IMG/VR virus record: IMGVR_UViG_3300027721_000020
Span: 1 to 53,727 of that record
Direction: 5' to 3' (one strand)
DNA from: a virus
DNA: 53,727 nt
A program made the translations under genes and the position numbers. Shown here one piece after another: positions 8,718-15,809 of this stretch (within the stretch, counting starts at the first letter, position 1; each line of letters begins with the position of its first letter). The notes beneath the pieces were generated by a model. That model saw only the letters and a program-made list of their open reading frames with translations. It had not been told where the DNA came from and did not search any database.

Positions 8718-8718
8718 T

Positions 8719-9084
8719 ATGACATTATTCTCCCGAAAATCAACCACACGAGGTAAGGAGGTTAAATTTGTAGGGGTTCATTTTCCCCTACATCTTAATA
8801 CCTACATCACCTTATATGCAATGACAATGGAGACCTCAAAATCAGCCATTATTTGCAATGAATTAGAGGCTTGGAATAAAGCTAATGAAAAAACAATGTC
8901 AATTGATGCAATGGTTGCTATATTGGTAAAAAAGGCCATTGGATTGTATGAATCAGGAAGGGTACATAATAGCGCGGCTTTAAGAAAATTTCTAATAGAT
9001 ATACGAAAGGAATTAATTATCAAAGGGATAGATACGGATGTGGTCACAAAAATAATAAAACAGATACAAAATGGAGCGGACTAA
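8719..9084 (+). CDS. Protein of unknown function next to recombinase
   Basis: A 121-residue protein. ATG 8719 is favoured over the in-frame ATG at 8665, which lies inside the SSB gene, and it has a good Shine-Dalgarno-like AAGGAGG about ten bases upstream, which is rare in this genome. It begins MTLFSRKSTTRGKEVKF and is otherwise helical. No family is recognised. It overlaps the recombinase start at 9071 by 14 bp. Confidence 0.6.
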   Translation: MTLFSRKSTTRGKEVKFVGVHFPLHLNTYITLYAMTMETSKSAIICNELEAWNKANEKTMSIDAMVAILVKKAIGLYESGRVHNSAALRKFLIDIRKELIIKGIDTDVVTKIIKQIQNGAD

Positions 9085-10177
9085 ACAAGTATCCTTACAT
9101 GCACAAATGAAACGGAAGGTTTCCGATGCGATTAAGACTCCCAATGGTAGATCGATCACTTCTGAGTTAATCCCAATGGGGTCTACTCTGCTTAATTTGG
9201 CAATGTCAGGGACAGTCCACGGTGGAGCCAAGAAGGGAACCATGATTAATATTATAGGTGCTAGTCATGGAGGGAAGTCTATCCTTGCATTGACTGCATT
9301 CGCCGAAGCGGCTTCCAGAAAAAGGTTTGATACCTACTCATTAATTTATGATGATGTTGAACGGGCAAATTCTTTTGACATGGAGTATATGTTTGGTGTT
9401 AATGCAGCTTCCAGGATAATCCCTCCTAGATTGGACAAAGATGACAATTATAGTTGCACTGTGCAACATTTACAGGCAAATGTAATGCACTGGCTTAGGA
9501 AGAAGGTACCTTTCATTTACGTATTGGACAGTTTTGATGCACTGGATGCCTTAGAAGACCAGAAAAAAGTAGAGGAAATGTCCGAAGCACTGGAAAAGGA
9601 TAAAAAAGATATACCCGGAACGTACGGAATGGCTAAGGCAAAAGCAGCAAGTAGTATATTGAGAGGCATCACAAGTGGGATAGCAGACACAAATAGTGCC
9701 TTATTCATTATTTCACAAACCAGAGATAATGTGGACCCCAGAGATTTTCAAAAAACAACCCGCTCTGGAGGACGTGCATTAAAATTTTATGCTCATCATG
9801 AATTGTGGTTATCAGTTAATGGTAGCAGTATTAGGAAAAAGGATACCGTAATAGGAAATTCCATTAAGGTTAAAATTTCCAAAAATAAAATAACTGGAAA
9901 GCAAAGGGAGGTAAAATTTGATATATATTATGATTATGGGATAGATGACATTGGTAGCTGTATTGATTATCTTATTGAAATGAAACGTTGGTCGGGTGGG
10001 GGATCTGCTAAAATAAACCATAATGGGGATTTTACATTTGAGAGTTGCACACGTGCGAAAATGATAGCACAAATGGAGGATGAGCGGTTATACACAAAAT
10101 TACAATCACTAGTCCAAGAGGAATGGGATTCCTTTGAGGAAAGCATACGGCTAAATCGTAAATCAAAATACACATAA
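9071..10177 (+). CDS. UvsX/RecA-like recombinase
   Basis: A 368-residue RecA-fold ATPase. Walker A is GASHGGKS (residues 63-70). A YVLDSFDALDAL Walker B follows near 147-158. FIISQTRDNVD with KTTRSGGRALKFYAHHELWLS matches the L1/L2-to-sensor region of phage RecA proteins. It would form filaments on SSB-coated ssDNA for strand exchange and recombination-dependent replication. Neighbours are an SSB, a RuvC-like resolvase and Mre11/Rad50-like proteins, making a complete recombination set. The N-terminus reads MERTKQV, one of several M-x-R-T-K starts in this genome. Confidence 0.85.
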   Translation: MERTKQVSLHAQMKRKVSDAIKTPNGRSITSELIPMGSTLLNLAMSGTVHGGAKKGTMINIIGASHGGKSILALTAFAEAASRKRFDTYSLIYDDVERANSFDMEYMFGVNAASRIIPPRLDKDDNYSCTVQHLQANVMHWLRKKVPFIYVLDSFDALDALEDQKKVEEMSEALEKDKKDIPGTYGMAKAKAASSILRGITSGIADTNSALFIISQTRDNVDPRDFQKTTRSGGRALKFYAHHELWLSVNGSSIRKKDTVIGNSIKVKISKNKITGKQREVKFDIYYDYGIDDIGSCIDYLIEMKRWSGGGSAKINHNGDFTFESCTRAKMIAQMEDERLYTKLQSLVQEEWDSFEESIRLNRKSKYT

Positions 10178-10188
10178 AACCAAATAAA

Positions 10189-10353
10189 ATGAGGATACTG
10201 ATAAGATATATAATAGGGATATTAATAGGCATAATGGTTTCACAAGCAGGAAGATATAAATTACATATAGAAATGGTAATCGCATTGTTAGTAATGACAA
10301 TGTTAATAGCTGCGGATGTGTACATTACAAATTCAAAAAATGGAAAGAACTAA
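10189..10353 (+). CDS. Small two-span membrane protein
   Basis: A 54-residue protein starting MRILIRYIIG. It has two hydrophobic stretches (about residues 4-20 and 29-46) joined by a short basic linker, and a polar Asn/Lys-rich C-terminus. It overlaps the RuvC-like gene start at 10340 by 14 bp in another frame. A holin-like or inner-membrane role is possible, but its place among recombination genes does not point to lysis. Confidence 0.6.
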   Translation: MRILIRYIIGILIGIMVSQAGRYKLHIEMVIALLVMTMLIAADVYITNSKNGKN

Positions 10354-10894
10354 GAATTCACCTAAGGCAAGTGAGCGGAAACGAATAATTTGTTTTGACC
10401 CTAGTTTGACCGCCTTTGGCTATGTAGTAATGCAGGGTAATCACCTAATTGCCAAAGGCTGTATTAAAACAGAGCCTAGTGGAAAAAAGCTAAGGATACG
10501 AAAGGGCGATGACCGTTGCCGTCGAATTACGGAAATAAATAGAGCATTATTACAAATTATTGAGGAGCATGATGTTTGTTATATCGTATCCGAACAACCT
10601 CACGGAAGCCAGTCCGCAGTTGCGGCTACTGCATTGGGTATAGTATTGGGTATTGTGCAGACGCTCGGAGACACCCTCAATATCGGAGTTGAGTGGTACA
10701 GTGAAGGAGATTCAAAAAAGAATGCCTTAGGCAAACAAACCGCAACAAAGATGGAAATGGTTAACAGAATGAATAAACTGTATAAGGTATCATGGTTTAA
10801 TGTCCAATACAAAGATGAGGCAGTGGCGGATGCCTTAGCGATTCATTACTTAGCCAGAAATCAATCTAATATACTGAAAATGATGTTATTATGA
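10340..10894 (+). CDS. RuvC-like Holliday junction resolvase
   Basis: A 184-residue RNase H-fold nuclease. ATG 10340 (MERTKNSP) is preferred to an in-frame upstream start because it lies beside the end of the small membrane gene and carries the shared M-x-R-T-K start. Catalytic acids fit the RuvC pattern: D20 in CFDPSLTAFG, E85 in YIVSEQP, and acids around KDEAVADALAI (159-167). It would cut four-way junctions made during recombination and help resolve DNA before packaging. Its stop overlaps the Rad50-like start (ATGATAA). Confidence 0.85.
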   Translation: MERTKNSPKASERKRIICFDPSLTAFGYVVMQGNHLIAKGCIKTEPSGKKLRIRKGDDRCRRITEINRALLQIIEEHDVCYIVSEQPHGSQSAVAATALGIVLGIVQTLGDTLNIGVEWYSEGDSKKNALGKQTATKMEMVNRMNKLYKVSWFNVQYKDEAVADALAIHYLARNQSNILKMMLL

Positions 10895-11943
10895 TAAGGC
10901 TTCTAAAAATAGAAAATTTTCAAAGCCATAAGGATACTATTATGGAATTTGATAAAGGCATGAATGTAATTGTCGGACAGTCGGACAGTGGGAAGACTGC
11001 AATTATTAGAGCTTTGAAATGGCTGATGACAAACCGTCCTTTAGGTGAGGAGTTCCAATCGAATTGGGGAGGTAAGACAGTTGTAAGCATTACCACTACG
11101 GAAGGACATCTTGTGTCTCGTAGACAAGCGGAGAACGGAACGGACAAAACGTATATAATTGATACCGCACCACTAAAGGCATTCGGCACCGAAGTTCCTG
11201 ACGAAGTACTTTCCATATTAAATATGGATGAGACCAACCTTCAACAACAAATGGATAGTCCTTACTTATTAAATGATACTAGTGGAGCGGTCGCTGCACA
11301 TTTCAATAGGATAGCAGGACTTGAAAAAATAGACCGAGGTTTGCAGAATATTCAAAAGGAAATTAAAGCAAAAACTTCGGGCATAACGTATGCTAAACAA
11401 TCAATTGAAACAAAGGAAGCGGAATTACAAAGGTACTCTACATTAGCAAATTTTGAGGCGTATGTGATTAGAGTAGAGAGTATGGTTTTGCAAGAGGAGA
11501 AATTGAAAACCAAGATAAAAATATTAAAGGGAATGGAAGTACGAATAGAGGATATTACAAAAAAAACAAAAAGTATACTTGGTAAATTACGTAAGGAAGC
11601 CGCGATTAATTATATTTTGGAAAAATACAATAGAAAAAATGTATTGGTCGAAGAAAAGGAAGTATTGAACAATATTTCCATTAAGTATTTCCGAAAGCAA
11701 GAGGAAATAAAAAAGGCGGAAAAATCAATAATCGCAGAGGACAGCATAAATAAAATACTAATAGTATATCAAAACCGGGCAAAATCTTTGCAGGAATCAA
11801 TTAAAATAGCAAAACTATATCAAAATATAGCAGATAATAAAATAATGCAGGCGACCAAAGAAAAACAGGTAAAGATATTAGAAGCGCAATTTAAAAGTGA
11901 ATTCCCCGATATTTGTCCGTTGTGTAATTCAAAAATTAAATAA
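10891..11943 (+). CDS. Rad50/SbcC-like ATPase, N-terminal half ending at the zinc hook
   Basis: A 350-residue protein equal to the first half of an SbcC/Rad50 ATPase. It has the N-terminal pattern IENFQSHKDTIMEFDKGMNVIVGQ, Walker A GQSDSGKT (29-36) and a Q-loop-like region. A long coiled coil follows from about residue 150. The chain stops just after a zinc-hook motif CPLC at 342-345. The second ATPase half is a separate gene at 13706. The Mre11 partner lies between them at 12117. With Mre11 it should process DNA ends. The zinc hook at the very C-terminus, instead of mid-chain, is unusual. Confidence 0.85.
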   Translation: MIRLLKIENFQSHKDTIMEFDKGMNVIVGQSDSGKTAIIRALKWLMTNRPLGEEFQSNWGGKTVVSITTTEGHLVSRRQAENGTDKTYIIDTAPLKAFGTEVPDEVLSILNMDETNLQQQMDSPYLLNDTSGAVAAHFNRIAGLEKIDRGLQNIQKEIKAKTSGITYAKQSIETKEAELQRYSTLANFEAYVIRVESMVLQEEKLKTKIKILKGMEVRIEDITKKTKSILGKLRKEAAINYILEKYNRKNVLVEEKEVLNNISIKYFRKQEEIKKAEKSIIAEDSINKILIVYQNRAKSLQESIKIAKLYQNIADNKIMQATKEKQVKILEAQFKSEFPDICPLCNSKIK

Positions 11944-11944
11944 T

Positions 11945-12103
11945 ATGGAAGCCGTACAATTAATAAAGATTGCGAATAAATTTTTAGAATTAAATCCAAG
12001 TTTTGGATTAGCTGGTTCCCTGATGTTATATATTAGAGGAATTTCCTTAAATAGGCCTATTGGTGATATTGATATTGTTGGCAACGAGAATCTGATCAAT
12101 TAA
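11945..12103 (+). pseudogene. Truncated nucleotidyltransferase-like fragment
   Basis: A 52-residue product starting at ATG 11945. It contains the opening of a minimal nucleotidyltransferase fold, GLAGSLMLYIRGISL followed by GDIDIVGN, matching G-S-x(n)-D-x-D. It ends right after the catalytic DxD pair, whereas active members need a further strand and usually exceed 100 residues. It is therefore probably a remnant, or a very short protein with no independent catalysis. It is tightly spaced after the Rad50-like gene. Confidence 0.55.
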
Positions 12104-12116
12104 GATTTTTTCATAT

Positions 12117-13001
12117 ATGATACGAACTAAACATATACAACGTAAAAAAGTCGATGCAATATTGACAGGGGACTGGCATCTACAAGAAGGCGTTCCTCCT
12201 GTTTGTCGGCTTGACAATTTTGAGGAGACTCAATGGAGAAAAGTTCAATTTATTTCCGAACTTCAAAAGGAACACAATTGCCCTGTGGTTCATTCGGGAG
12301 ATTTATTTGATTTTTGGAAACCTTCTCCTGAACTACTCACCAAAACCATGTTGCGACTTCCTGATTATTTTTACACTATATACGGCAACCATGATTTGCC
12401 GCAACACAATTTGGAATTAGCTGTAAAAAGCGGTGTGAATACCTTAGCAGCGGCGGGTAAATTATGTATTTTAGAAGGAATCCACTGGGGGCAATCGCCT
12501 GTCAAATTATTACATGACCAACTTTTCAGGAAACCTACATTGATTTGGCACATCATGACCTATCAAGGTAAAGAGCCGTGGCCGGGATGTACTGACCCAA
12601 AGGCGGCTTCATTACTAAGGAAATACCCTCAATTTGATTTAATCCTAACAGGAGACAATCATAAACCTTTTGTTGAGGAATTTGAAGGGAGATTATTGGT
12701 AAATCCTGGTTCTATATTCAGGACTACGGCAAGTCAACAAGATCACAAGCCTAGGGTATACTTATGGTATGCAGACACCAACACAGTAAGTCCTGTATAC
12801 ATCCCTATTGAATCCGATGTGATTAGTAGAGAACATATTGAACGGCAAGAGGAACGTAATAATAGAATAGATGCTTTCATAACAACATTAAACCAAGATT
12901 GGCAGACAGGTAATGGATTTGAGGAAAATTTGGCACGTTGGGCTAAAGTTAACGATATAAGGAAATCTGTTATGGATATTATATATCGAGTTATGGAGTA
13001 G
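12117..13001 (+). CDS. Mre11/SbcD-like nuclease
   Basis: A 294-residue calcineurin-like metallophosphoesterase. All core motifs are present: GDWH (D19, H21), SGDLFD (D62), GNHD (90-93), a lone His in LIWHIM (H144) and GDNHK (178-182). It would form the nuclease of an Mre11-Rad50-type complex with the two ATPase half-proteins encoded at 10891 and 13706, acting on DNA ends and hairpins. The N-terminus is MIRTKHIQRKK, another M-x-R-T-K start. It is shorter than bacterial SbcD (about 400) and lacks much of the capping region. Confidence 0.88.
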   Translation: MIRTKHIQRKKVDAILTGDWHLQEGVPPVCRLDNFEETQWRKVQFISELQKEHNCPVVHSGDLFDFWKPSPELLTKTMLRLPDYFYTIYGNHDLPQHNLELAVKSGVNTLAAAGKLCILEGIHWGQSPVKLLHDQLFRKPTLIWHIMTYQGKEPWPGCTDPKAASLLRKYPQFDLILTGDNHKPFVEEFEGRLLVNPGSIFRTTASQQDHKPRVYLWYADTNTVSPVYIPIESDVISREHIERQEERNNRIDAFITTLNQDWQTGNGFEENLARWAKVNDIRKSVMDIIYRVME

Positions 13002-13026
13002 TTTTGAAACATTAAAAAACTTGCGT

Positions 13027-13230
13027 ATGGTACGGACGAAAAAAAGAGGAGAGTTATTAACACCTGCACGAAGGTTATTAATTAACCATGTTCTAATTTA
13101 CTTTCCGCATTGGAGAGGTTGTATCAAATATCAAACCAACACTTTCTTAATAGCCAATTGCCATCCAGAGCAACGGAATAGATTGAAGCATATTTTGGAA
13201 GACGAAATCTTAAAAAATAAAATGATATGA
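13027..13230 (+). CDS. Small basic protein with M-x-R-T-K start
   Basis: A 67-residue, strongly basic protein beginning MVRTKKRGELL. ATG 13027 is chosen over the TTG two codons upstream. It has no known motif. It overlaps the next gene by ATGA and lies inside the Mre11/Rad50 set, so an accessory role there is possible. Confidence 0.6.
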   Translation: MVRTKKRGELLTPARRLLINHVLIYFPHWRGCIKYQTNTFLIANCHPEQRNRLKHILEDEILKNKMI

Positions 13231-13475
13231 TTACGGAAAAGGAATTGCTTGCTAAGAAAAAAGAAATTGAGAGGACTAAGGTCGAGCTTTCGGAATTGAA
13301 AGGTGAGGAAAAGGCGCTACTAAAACAACTTAATGAGGATTGGGGTATTAATTCCTTAGCAGAGGCGAAAAATAAAATTATTACTTTTGAAAAAGAAATA
13401 AAACAACTCAGTGAGGAGATAGAGGAAAAGACACAGGAATTAGAGGAAACCTATTTAAGCGAAGAGGATGAGTAA
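13227..13475 (+). CDS. Small coiled-coil protein
   Basis: An 82-residue protein that is almost all heptad-like coiled coil (Lys/Glu/Leu rich), with a short break DWGINSLAEA near residue 38. It lies between the Mre11-like gene and the Rad50 C-terminal half. A structural part in that complex is possible, because the C-terminal half has a short coiled coil of its own. That is inference from context. Confidence 0.65.
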   Translation: MITEKELLAKKKEIERTKVELSELKGEEKALLKQLNEDWGINSLAEAKNKIITFEKEIKQLSEEIEEKTQELEETYLSEEDE

Positions 13476-13737
13476 AATAAATAAAGGACGTTCATTCACA
13501 TTGATAAATGGACAAGGTGAGCCTTTGATCTGTAAAAAGACTGGGCGCAATGCTATGTGCAGATGTGGCAGTGGCAAGAAAAATAAAAATTGTTGCAATA
13601 TCACTAACCAGTACTTTCTAAGTCCTACGGTAGCAATGAAAAAAAAGAAAGAGGAATTGGATGAAGCAAAAGAATATGATATTATCAAACAACTTTTAAT
13701 GGAAAATGGAAACTACAATTCAGGAAATTCGGAATAA
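13468..13737 (+). CDS. SEC-C zinc motif protein
   Basis: An 89-residue protein with a clear SEC-C-type zinc site, CRCGSGKKNKNCC, at residues 28-40. This motif binds zinc and often mediates protein or nucleic acid contacts. The C-terminal half is a charged helix. It overlaps its neighbours on both sides (13475 and 13706), which points to coupled translation with the Rad50 C-terminal half. Confidence 0.75.
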   Translation: MSKINKGRSFTLINGQGEPLICKKTGRNAMCRCGSGKKNKNCCNITNQYFLSPTVAMKKKKEELDEAKEYDIIKQLLMENGNYNSGNSE

Positions 13738-14314
13738 ATTGGAACGCCTAAAAGGTCAGAAAAACCAATTACTATTAGATTTGGCTAGTTTACGTAAATT
13801 TGTGAAAGTGGAAACTAGGGAGTTGGAGAAGTACGAGCAAGCTAAGGAAATAATACGGGAAGTAGGCTTACGGACTCAGGAGCAACTCCAATTCCATATT
13901 TCCGACATTACCTCACTTGCGTTGCAAGCTGTATTCCCTAATCCTTACACATTGGAGTTGGAATTTGTCAACAGACGGAACAAAACGGAATGTGATATTT
14001 ATTTTTCCCGTGAAGGAAATAGAATAGACCCACTCTCAGCAAGTGGAGGTGGCGCTGTTGACATTGCTTCGTTTGCGTTACGTATTGCTTCTTGGTCCTT
14101 ACAAACTCCGCATTCGAGGAGCACGATAATACTTGATGAGCCTATGAGGTTTGTATCTGAAAGTCTCAGGGATAAAGCTTCGGCAATGATTAAGGAGGTT
14201 AGTGAAAAATTAGGGATTCAATTCATAATAATTACCCATGAACCAAAACTATCTGCTTATGCAGATAAGGTATTCGAGGTACAAAATAACAAAGGTATAA
14301 GCAAGGTCATATGA
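13706..14314 (+). CDS. Rad50/SbcC-like ATPase, C-terminal half
   Basis: A 202-residue protein forming the second half of a Rad50/SbcC ATPase. It starts with a coiled coil (about 1-65), then has the ABC signature region DPLSASGGGAVD (about 108-119), Walker B with catalytic Glu in IILDEP (141-146) and an H-loop in IITHEP (175-180). The signature reads SASGGG rather than the usual LSGGE/Q. Together with the half encoded at 10891 it would rebuild one ATP-binding head. It is the last gene of the plus-strand arm and runs into the hairpin terminator at 14324-14346. Confidence 0.85.
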   Translation: METTIQEIRNKLERLKGQKNQLLLDLASLRKFVKVETRELEKYEQAKEIIREVGLRTQEQLQFHISDITSLALQAVFPNPYTLELEFVNRRNKTECDIYFSREGNRIDPLSASGGGAVDIASFALRIASWSLQTPHSRSTIILDEPMRFVSESLRDKASAMIKEVSEKLGIQFIIITHEPKLSAYADKVFEVQNNKGISKVI

Positions 14315-14480
14315 AATATCTAAGGAGGTACTGTAATAATACCTCCTCTTTTGTGTAAATAATCCTTGCTAATTTTTTAGCCTTATTTCCGTTATAATAC
14401 CTTATATTATCGCCTACACATACCTCTACTTCCTTTATTATTGGAGCATTTTCAGAATGTCTTATGGTGATGCTTACCAT
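14307..14480 (-). CDS. Small protein of unknown function at end of late arm
   Basis: A 57-residue reading frame, MVSITIRHSE to LLRYFI, starting two bases after the stop of the preceding minus-strand gene. It would end inside the convergent terminator and overlap the tail of the Rad50-like gene by 8 bp. Tight spacing supports translation; the lack of any known domain and the terminator inside it argue for caution. Confidence 0.4.
   Translation of the reverse strand: MVSITIRHSENAPIIKEVEVCVGDNIRYYNGNKAKKLARIIYTKEEVLLQYLLRYFI
14322..14353. terminator. Convergent bidirectional terminator
   Basis: GGAGGTA (14324-14330) pairs with TACCTCC (14340-14346) over a 9-base loop, followed on the plus strand by TCTTTT. 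It sits exactly where the plus-strand replication arm meets the minus-strand late arm. An A-rich flank on the other side would also allow it to act on minus-strand transcripts. Confidence 0.8.
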
Positions 14481-14482
14481 AC

Positions 14483-14617
14483 CTAGTTATTTAGTGCATT
14501 TTTTCTACGCCTTTTATGCCGCCGTACCATACAGGTAAATACGGAAATCACCATAAATAAGATTGCTATCTTAATTATGGTGAGGATCAACCCTGTTAAA
14601 ATAGTCGTCCAATCCAT
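14483..14617 (-). CDS. Small single-span membrane protein
   Basis: A 44-residue protein (MDWTTILTGL start) with one hydrophobic segment at about residues 8-31 and a strongly basic C-terminus (RRHKRRRK). It is the typical shape of a small phage holin or lysis accessory protein. It overlaps the end of the 107-residue membrane protein gene upstream. Position at the end of the late arm fits a lysis role; this is inference. Confidence 0.55.
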   Translation of the reverse strand: MDWTTILTGLILTIIKIAILFMVISVFTCMVRRHKRRRKNALNN

Positions 14618-14919
14618 TTTTCAATTGTGGAATTAGTTAATAATGTATATATTCCTAATAATATTAATGCTAATAGCCATTTATACTTGAAAAATACCTT
14701 AAAAATATCCGTAACATTTTCGGATGATGCCAAGCGGGTATCGTAAGATTCCATTTTATCTATAAGCGCTTGCAAGGTAACATTTACGATTTTAAAACCA
14801 CTATCCATTTGCTCTATTGCGGATTTAATATCATGGTATAATTTAGTGTAATCCTCTATTGCGGATTTAATATCCTGATACAATTTAGTGTAATCCTCTT
14901 TACTCGGTTCATTTTCCAT
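14596..14919 (-). CDS. Coiled-coil protein with C-terminal membrane anchor (holin or XhlA-like candidate)
   Basis: A 107-residue protein with a polar helical N-terminus, then one membrane segment WLLALILLGIYTLL (about 82-95) and a short tail. The N-terminus holds two tandem copies of DYTKLYxDIKSAIE, encoded by a 42-bp direct repeat. A GGAGGGG purine tract precedes the ATG. Its layout resembles XhlA-type haemolysis proteins that assist phage lysis. Its late position after the tail genes agrees, but there is no sequence motif proving lysis. Confidence 0.6.
   Translation of the reverse strand: MENEPSKEDYTKLYQDIKSAIEDYTKLYHDIKSAIEQMDSGFKIVNVTLQALIDKMESYDTRLASSENVTDIFKVFFKYKWLLALILLGIYTLLTNSTIEKWIGRLF
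14812..14895 (-). repeat. 42-bp tandem duplication in membrane protein gene
   Basis: Two 42-bp units (14812-14853 and 14854-14895) differ at only a few bases and code for near-identical 14-residue segments. The multiple of three keeps the frame. It is a recent in-frame duplication that lengthens the helical stalk. Confidence 0.9.
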
Positions 14920-14941
14920 ATTCTTTCCCCTCCTTTTCCTT

Positions 14942-15280
14942 TTATAACGTGTAATGAATTTCCAATGTAAATATTACCGCAGCCCCCATCTCATTCACTA
15001 TCCTAACATTTGTACCGTTATCCTTAATAATCACATGGTCAGTTCCTGTTTGCAATGTTGTGAAGACATTTACCGATTTGTATATTTCAGTTAATGCCCC
15101 GGCCGCTGTAAACATGTAATTAGCGTACCCCTGCCCATCACCGAAAACAATGGACAAAATTCCCGCCCTGCCTGCGATAAGATCAAAATAACTTCCGACT
15201 GCTTCCGCTTCGTTTGAATCCGCCAAAGAAAACGAGGCAAAATGGTGGTTATTCAATATTGTGTAACCCGGCTCTATCAT
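14942..15280 (-). CDS. Probable virion-associated small beta protein
   Basis: A 112-residue, beta-rich protein (MIEPGYTILNNHHFASFSLAD start) without known motif. It ends just before the holin-like gene and directly follows the 173-residue gene with a three-base gap. By position among tail fibre genes it could be a fibre tip or fibre-associated protein. Confidence 0.55.
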   Translation of the reverse strand: MIEPGYTILNNHHFASFSLADSNEAEAVGSYFDLIAGRAGILSIVFGDGQGYANYMFTAAGALTEIYKSVNVFTTLQTGTDHVIIKDNGTNVRIVNEMGAAVIFTLEIHYTL

Positions 15281-15283
15281 ATC

Positions 15284-15805
15284 TTATATTTTATTTTCGA
15301 TTAATACCCCTTCATTTAGATATGCCTCTAATATAGCCAAATCTGGCGCAGGGATAGCTATAAAATAAATTACTATTGTATACTTGCAATTATTTGTGTA
15401 AGGAGCGTATGTGCTCCTATATGAAGCTAACAAGGTGTCAATATCATTACCAGTGTACATGTACTTAACAATTAGCTCAGAAGGGATCGACACCCTTACC
15501 GTATTGTTTACATTTCCCGCACCCTTGTTGAATACCCAGCATTGGTTTGCCTTTATGGCCAATTCACTGCCGGACTTTGCCTCCTTTAATGATTGTTCAC
15601 TAATATAAACCTCAAAATCAGGTGTGTTATATCCTTGGTCTGCAATAATATCCTTGTTAATTTTGATATTATCTGAACTCCTTCTTATCCCATTTGCATA
15701 TTCCACCCCATTATCATAATAGTCATAATAGACACGCTCAAAGGTGCTACTGCTCTTAATTATTTGCAAAATGTACCCCTTCGTCTTATTAATTACATTT
15801 TTCAT
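15284..15805 (-). CDS. Protein of unknown function downstream of tail fibre
   Basis: A 173-residue protein of mixed alpha/beta look, with no family recognised. It follows the large fibre gene by four bases. A fibre chaperone or accessory baseplate role would fit the place but cannot be shown. Confidence 0.55.
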   Translation of the reverse strand: MKNVINKTKGYILQIIKSSSTFERVYYDYYDNGVEYANGIRRSSDNIKINKDIIADQGYNTPDFEVYISEQSLKEAKSGSELAIKANQCWVFNKGAGNVNNTVRVSIPSELIVKYMYTGNDIDTLLASYRSTYAPYTNNCKYTIVIYFIAIPAPDLAILEAYLNEGVLIENKI

Positions 15806-15809
15806 ACCC

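Noticed and set aside
8665-8718. Upstream ATG start for the gene at 8719
   Set aside because: It lies inside the SSB gene, and ATG 8719 has a better spaced purine-rich ribosome site.
13266-13280. An eighth R-T-K motif start inside the coiled-coil gene (I-E-R-T-K)
   Set aside because: The codon before it is ATT, not ATG, and the gene has a well-placed ATGA start upstream, so it is probably chance in a Lys/Glu-rich coil.
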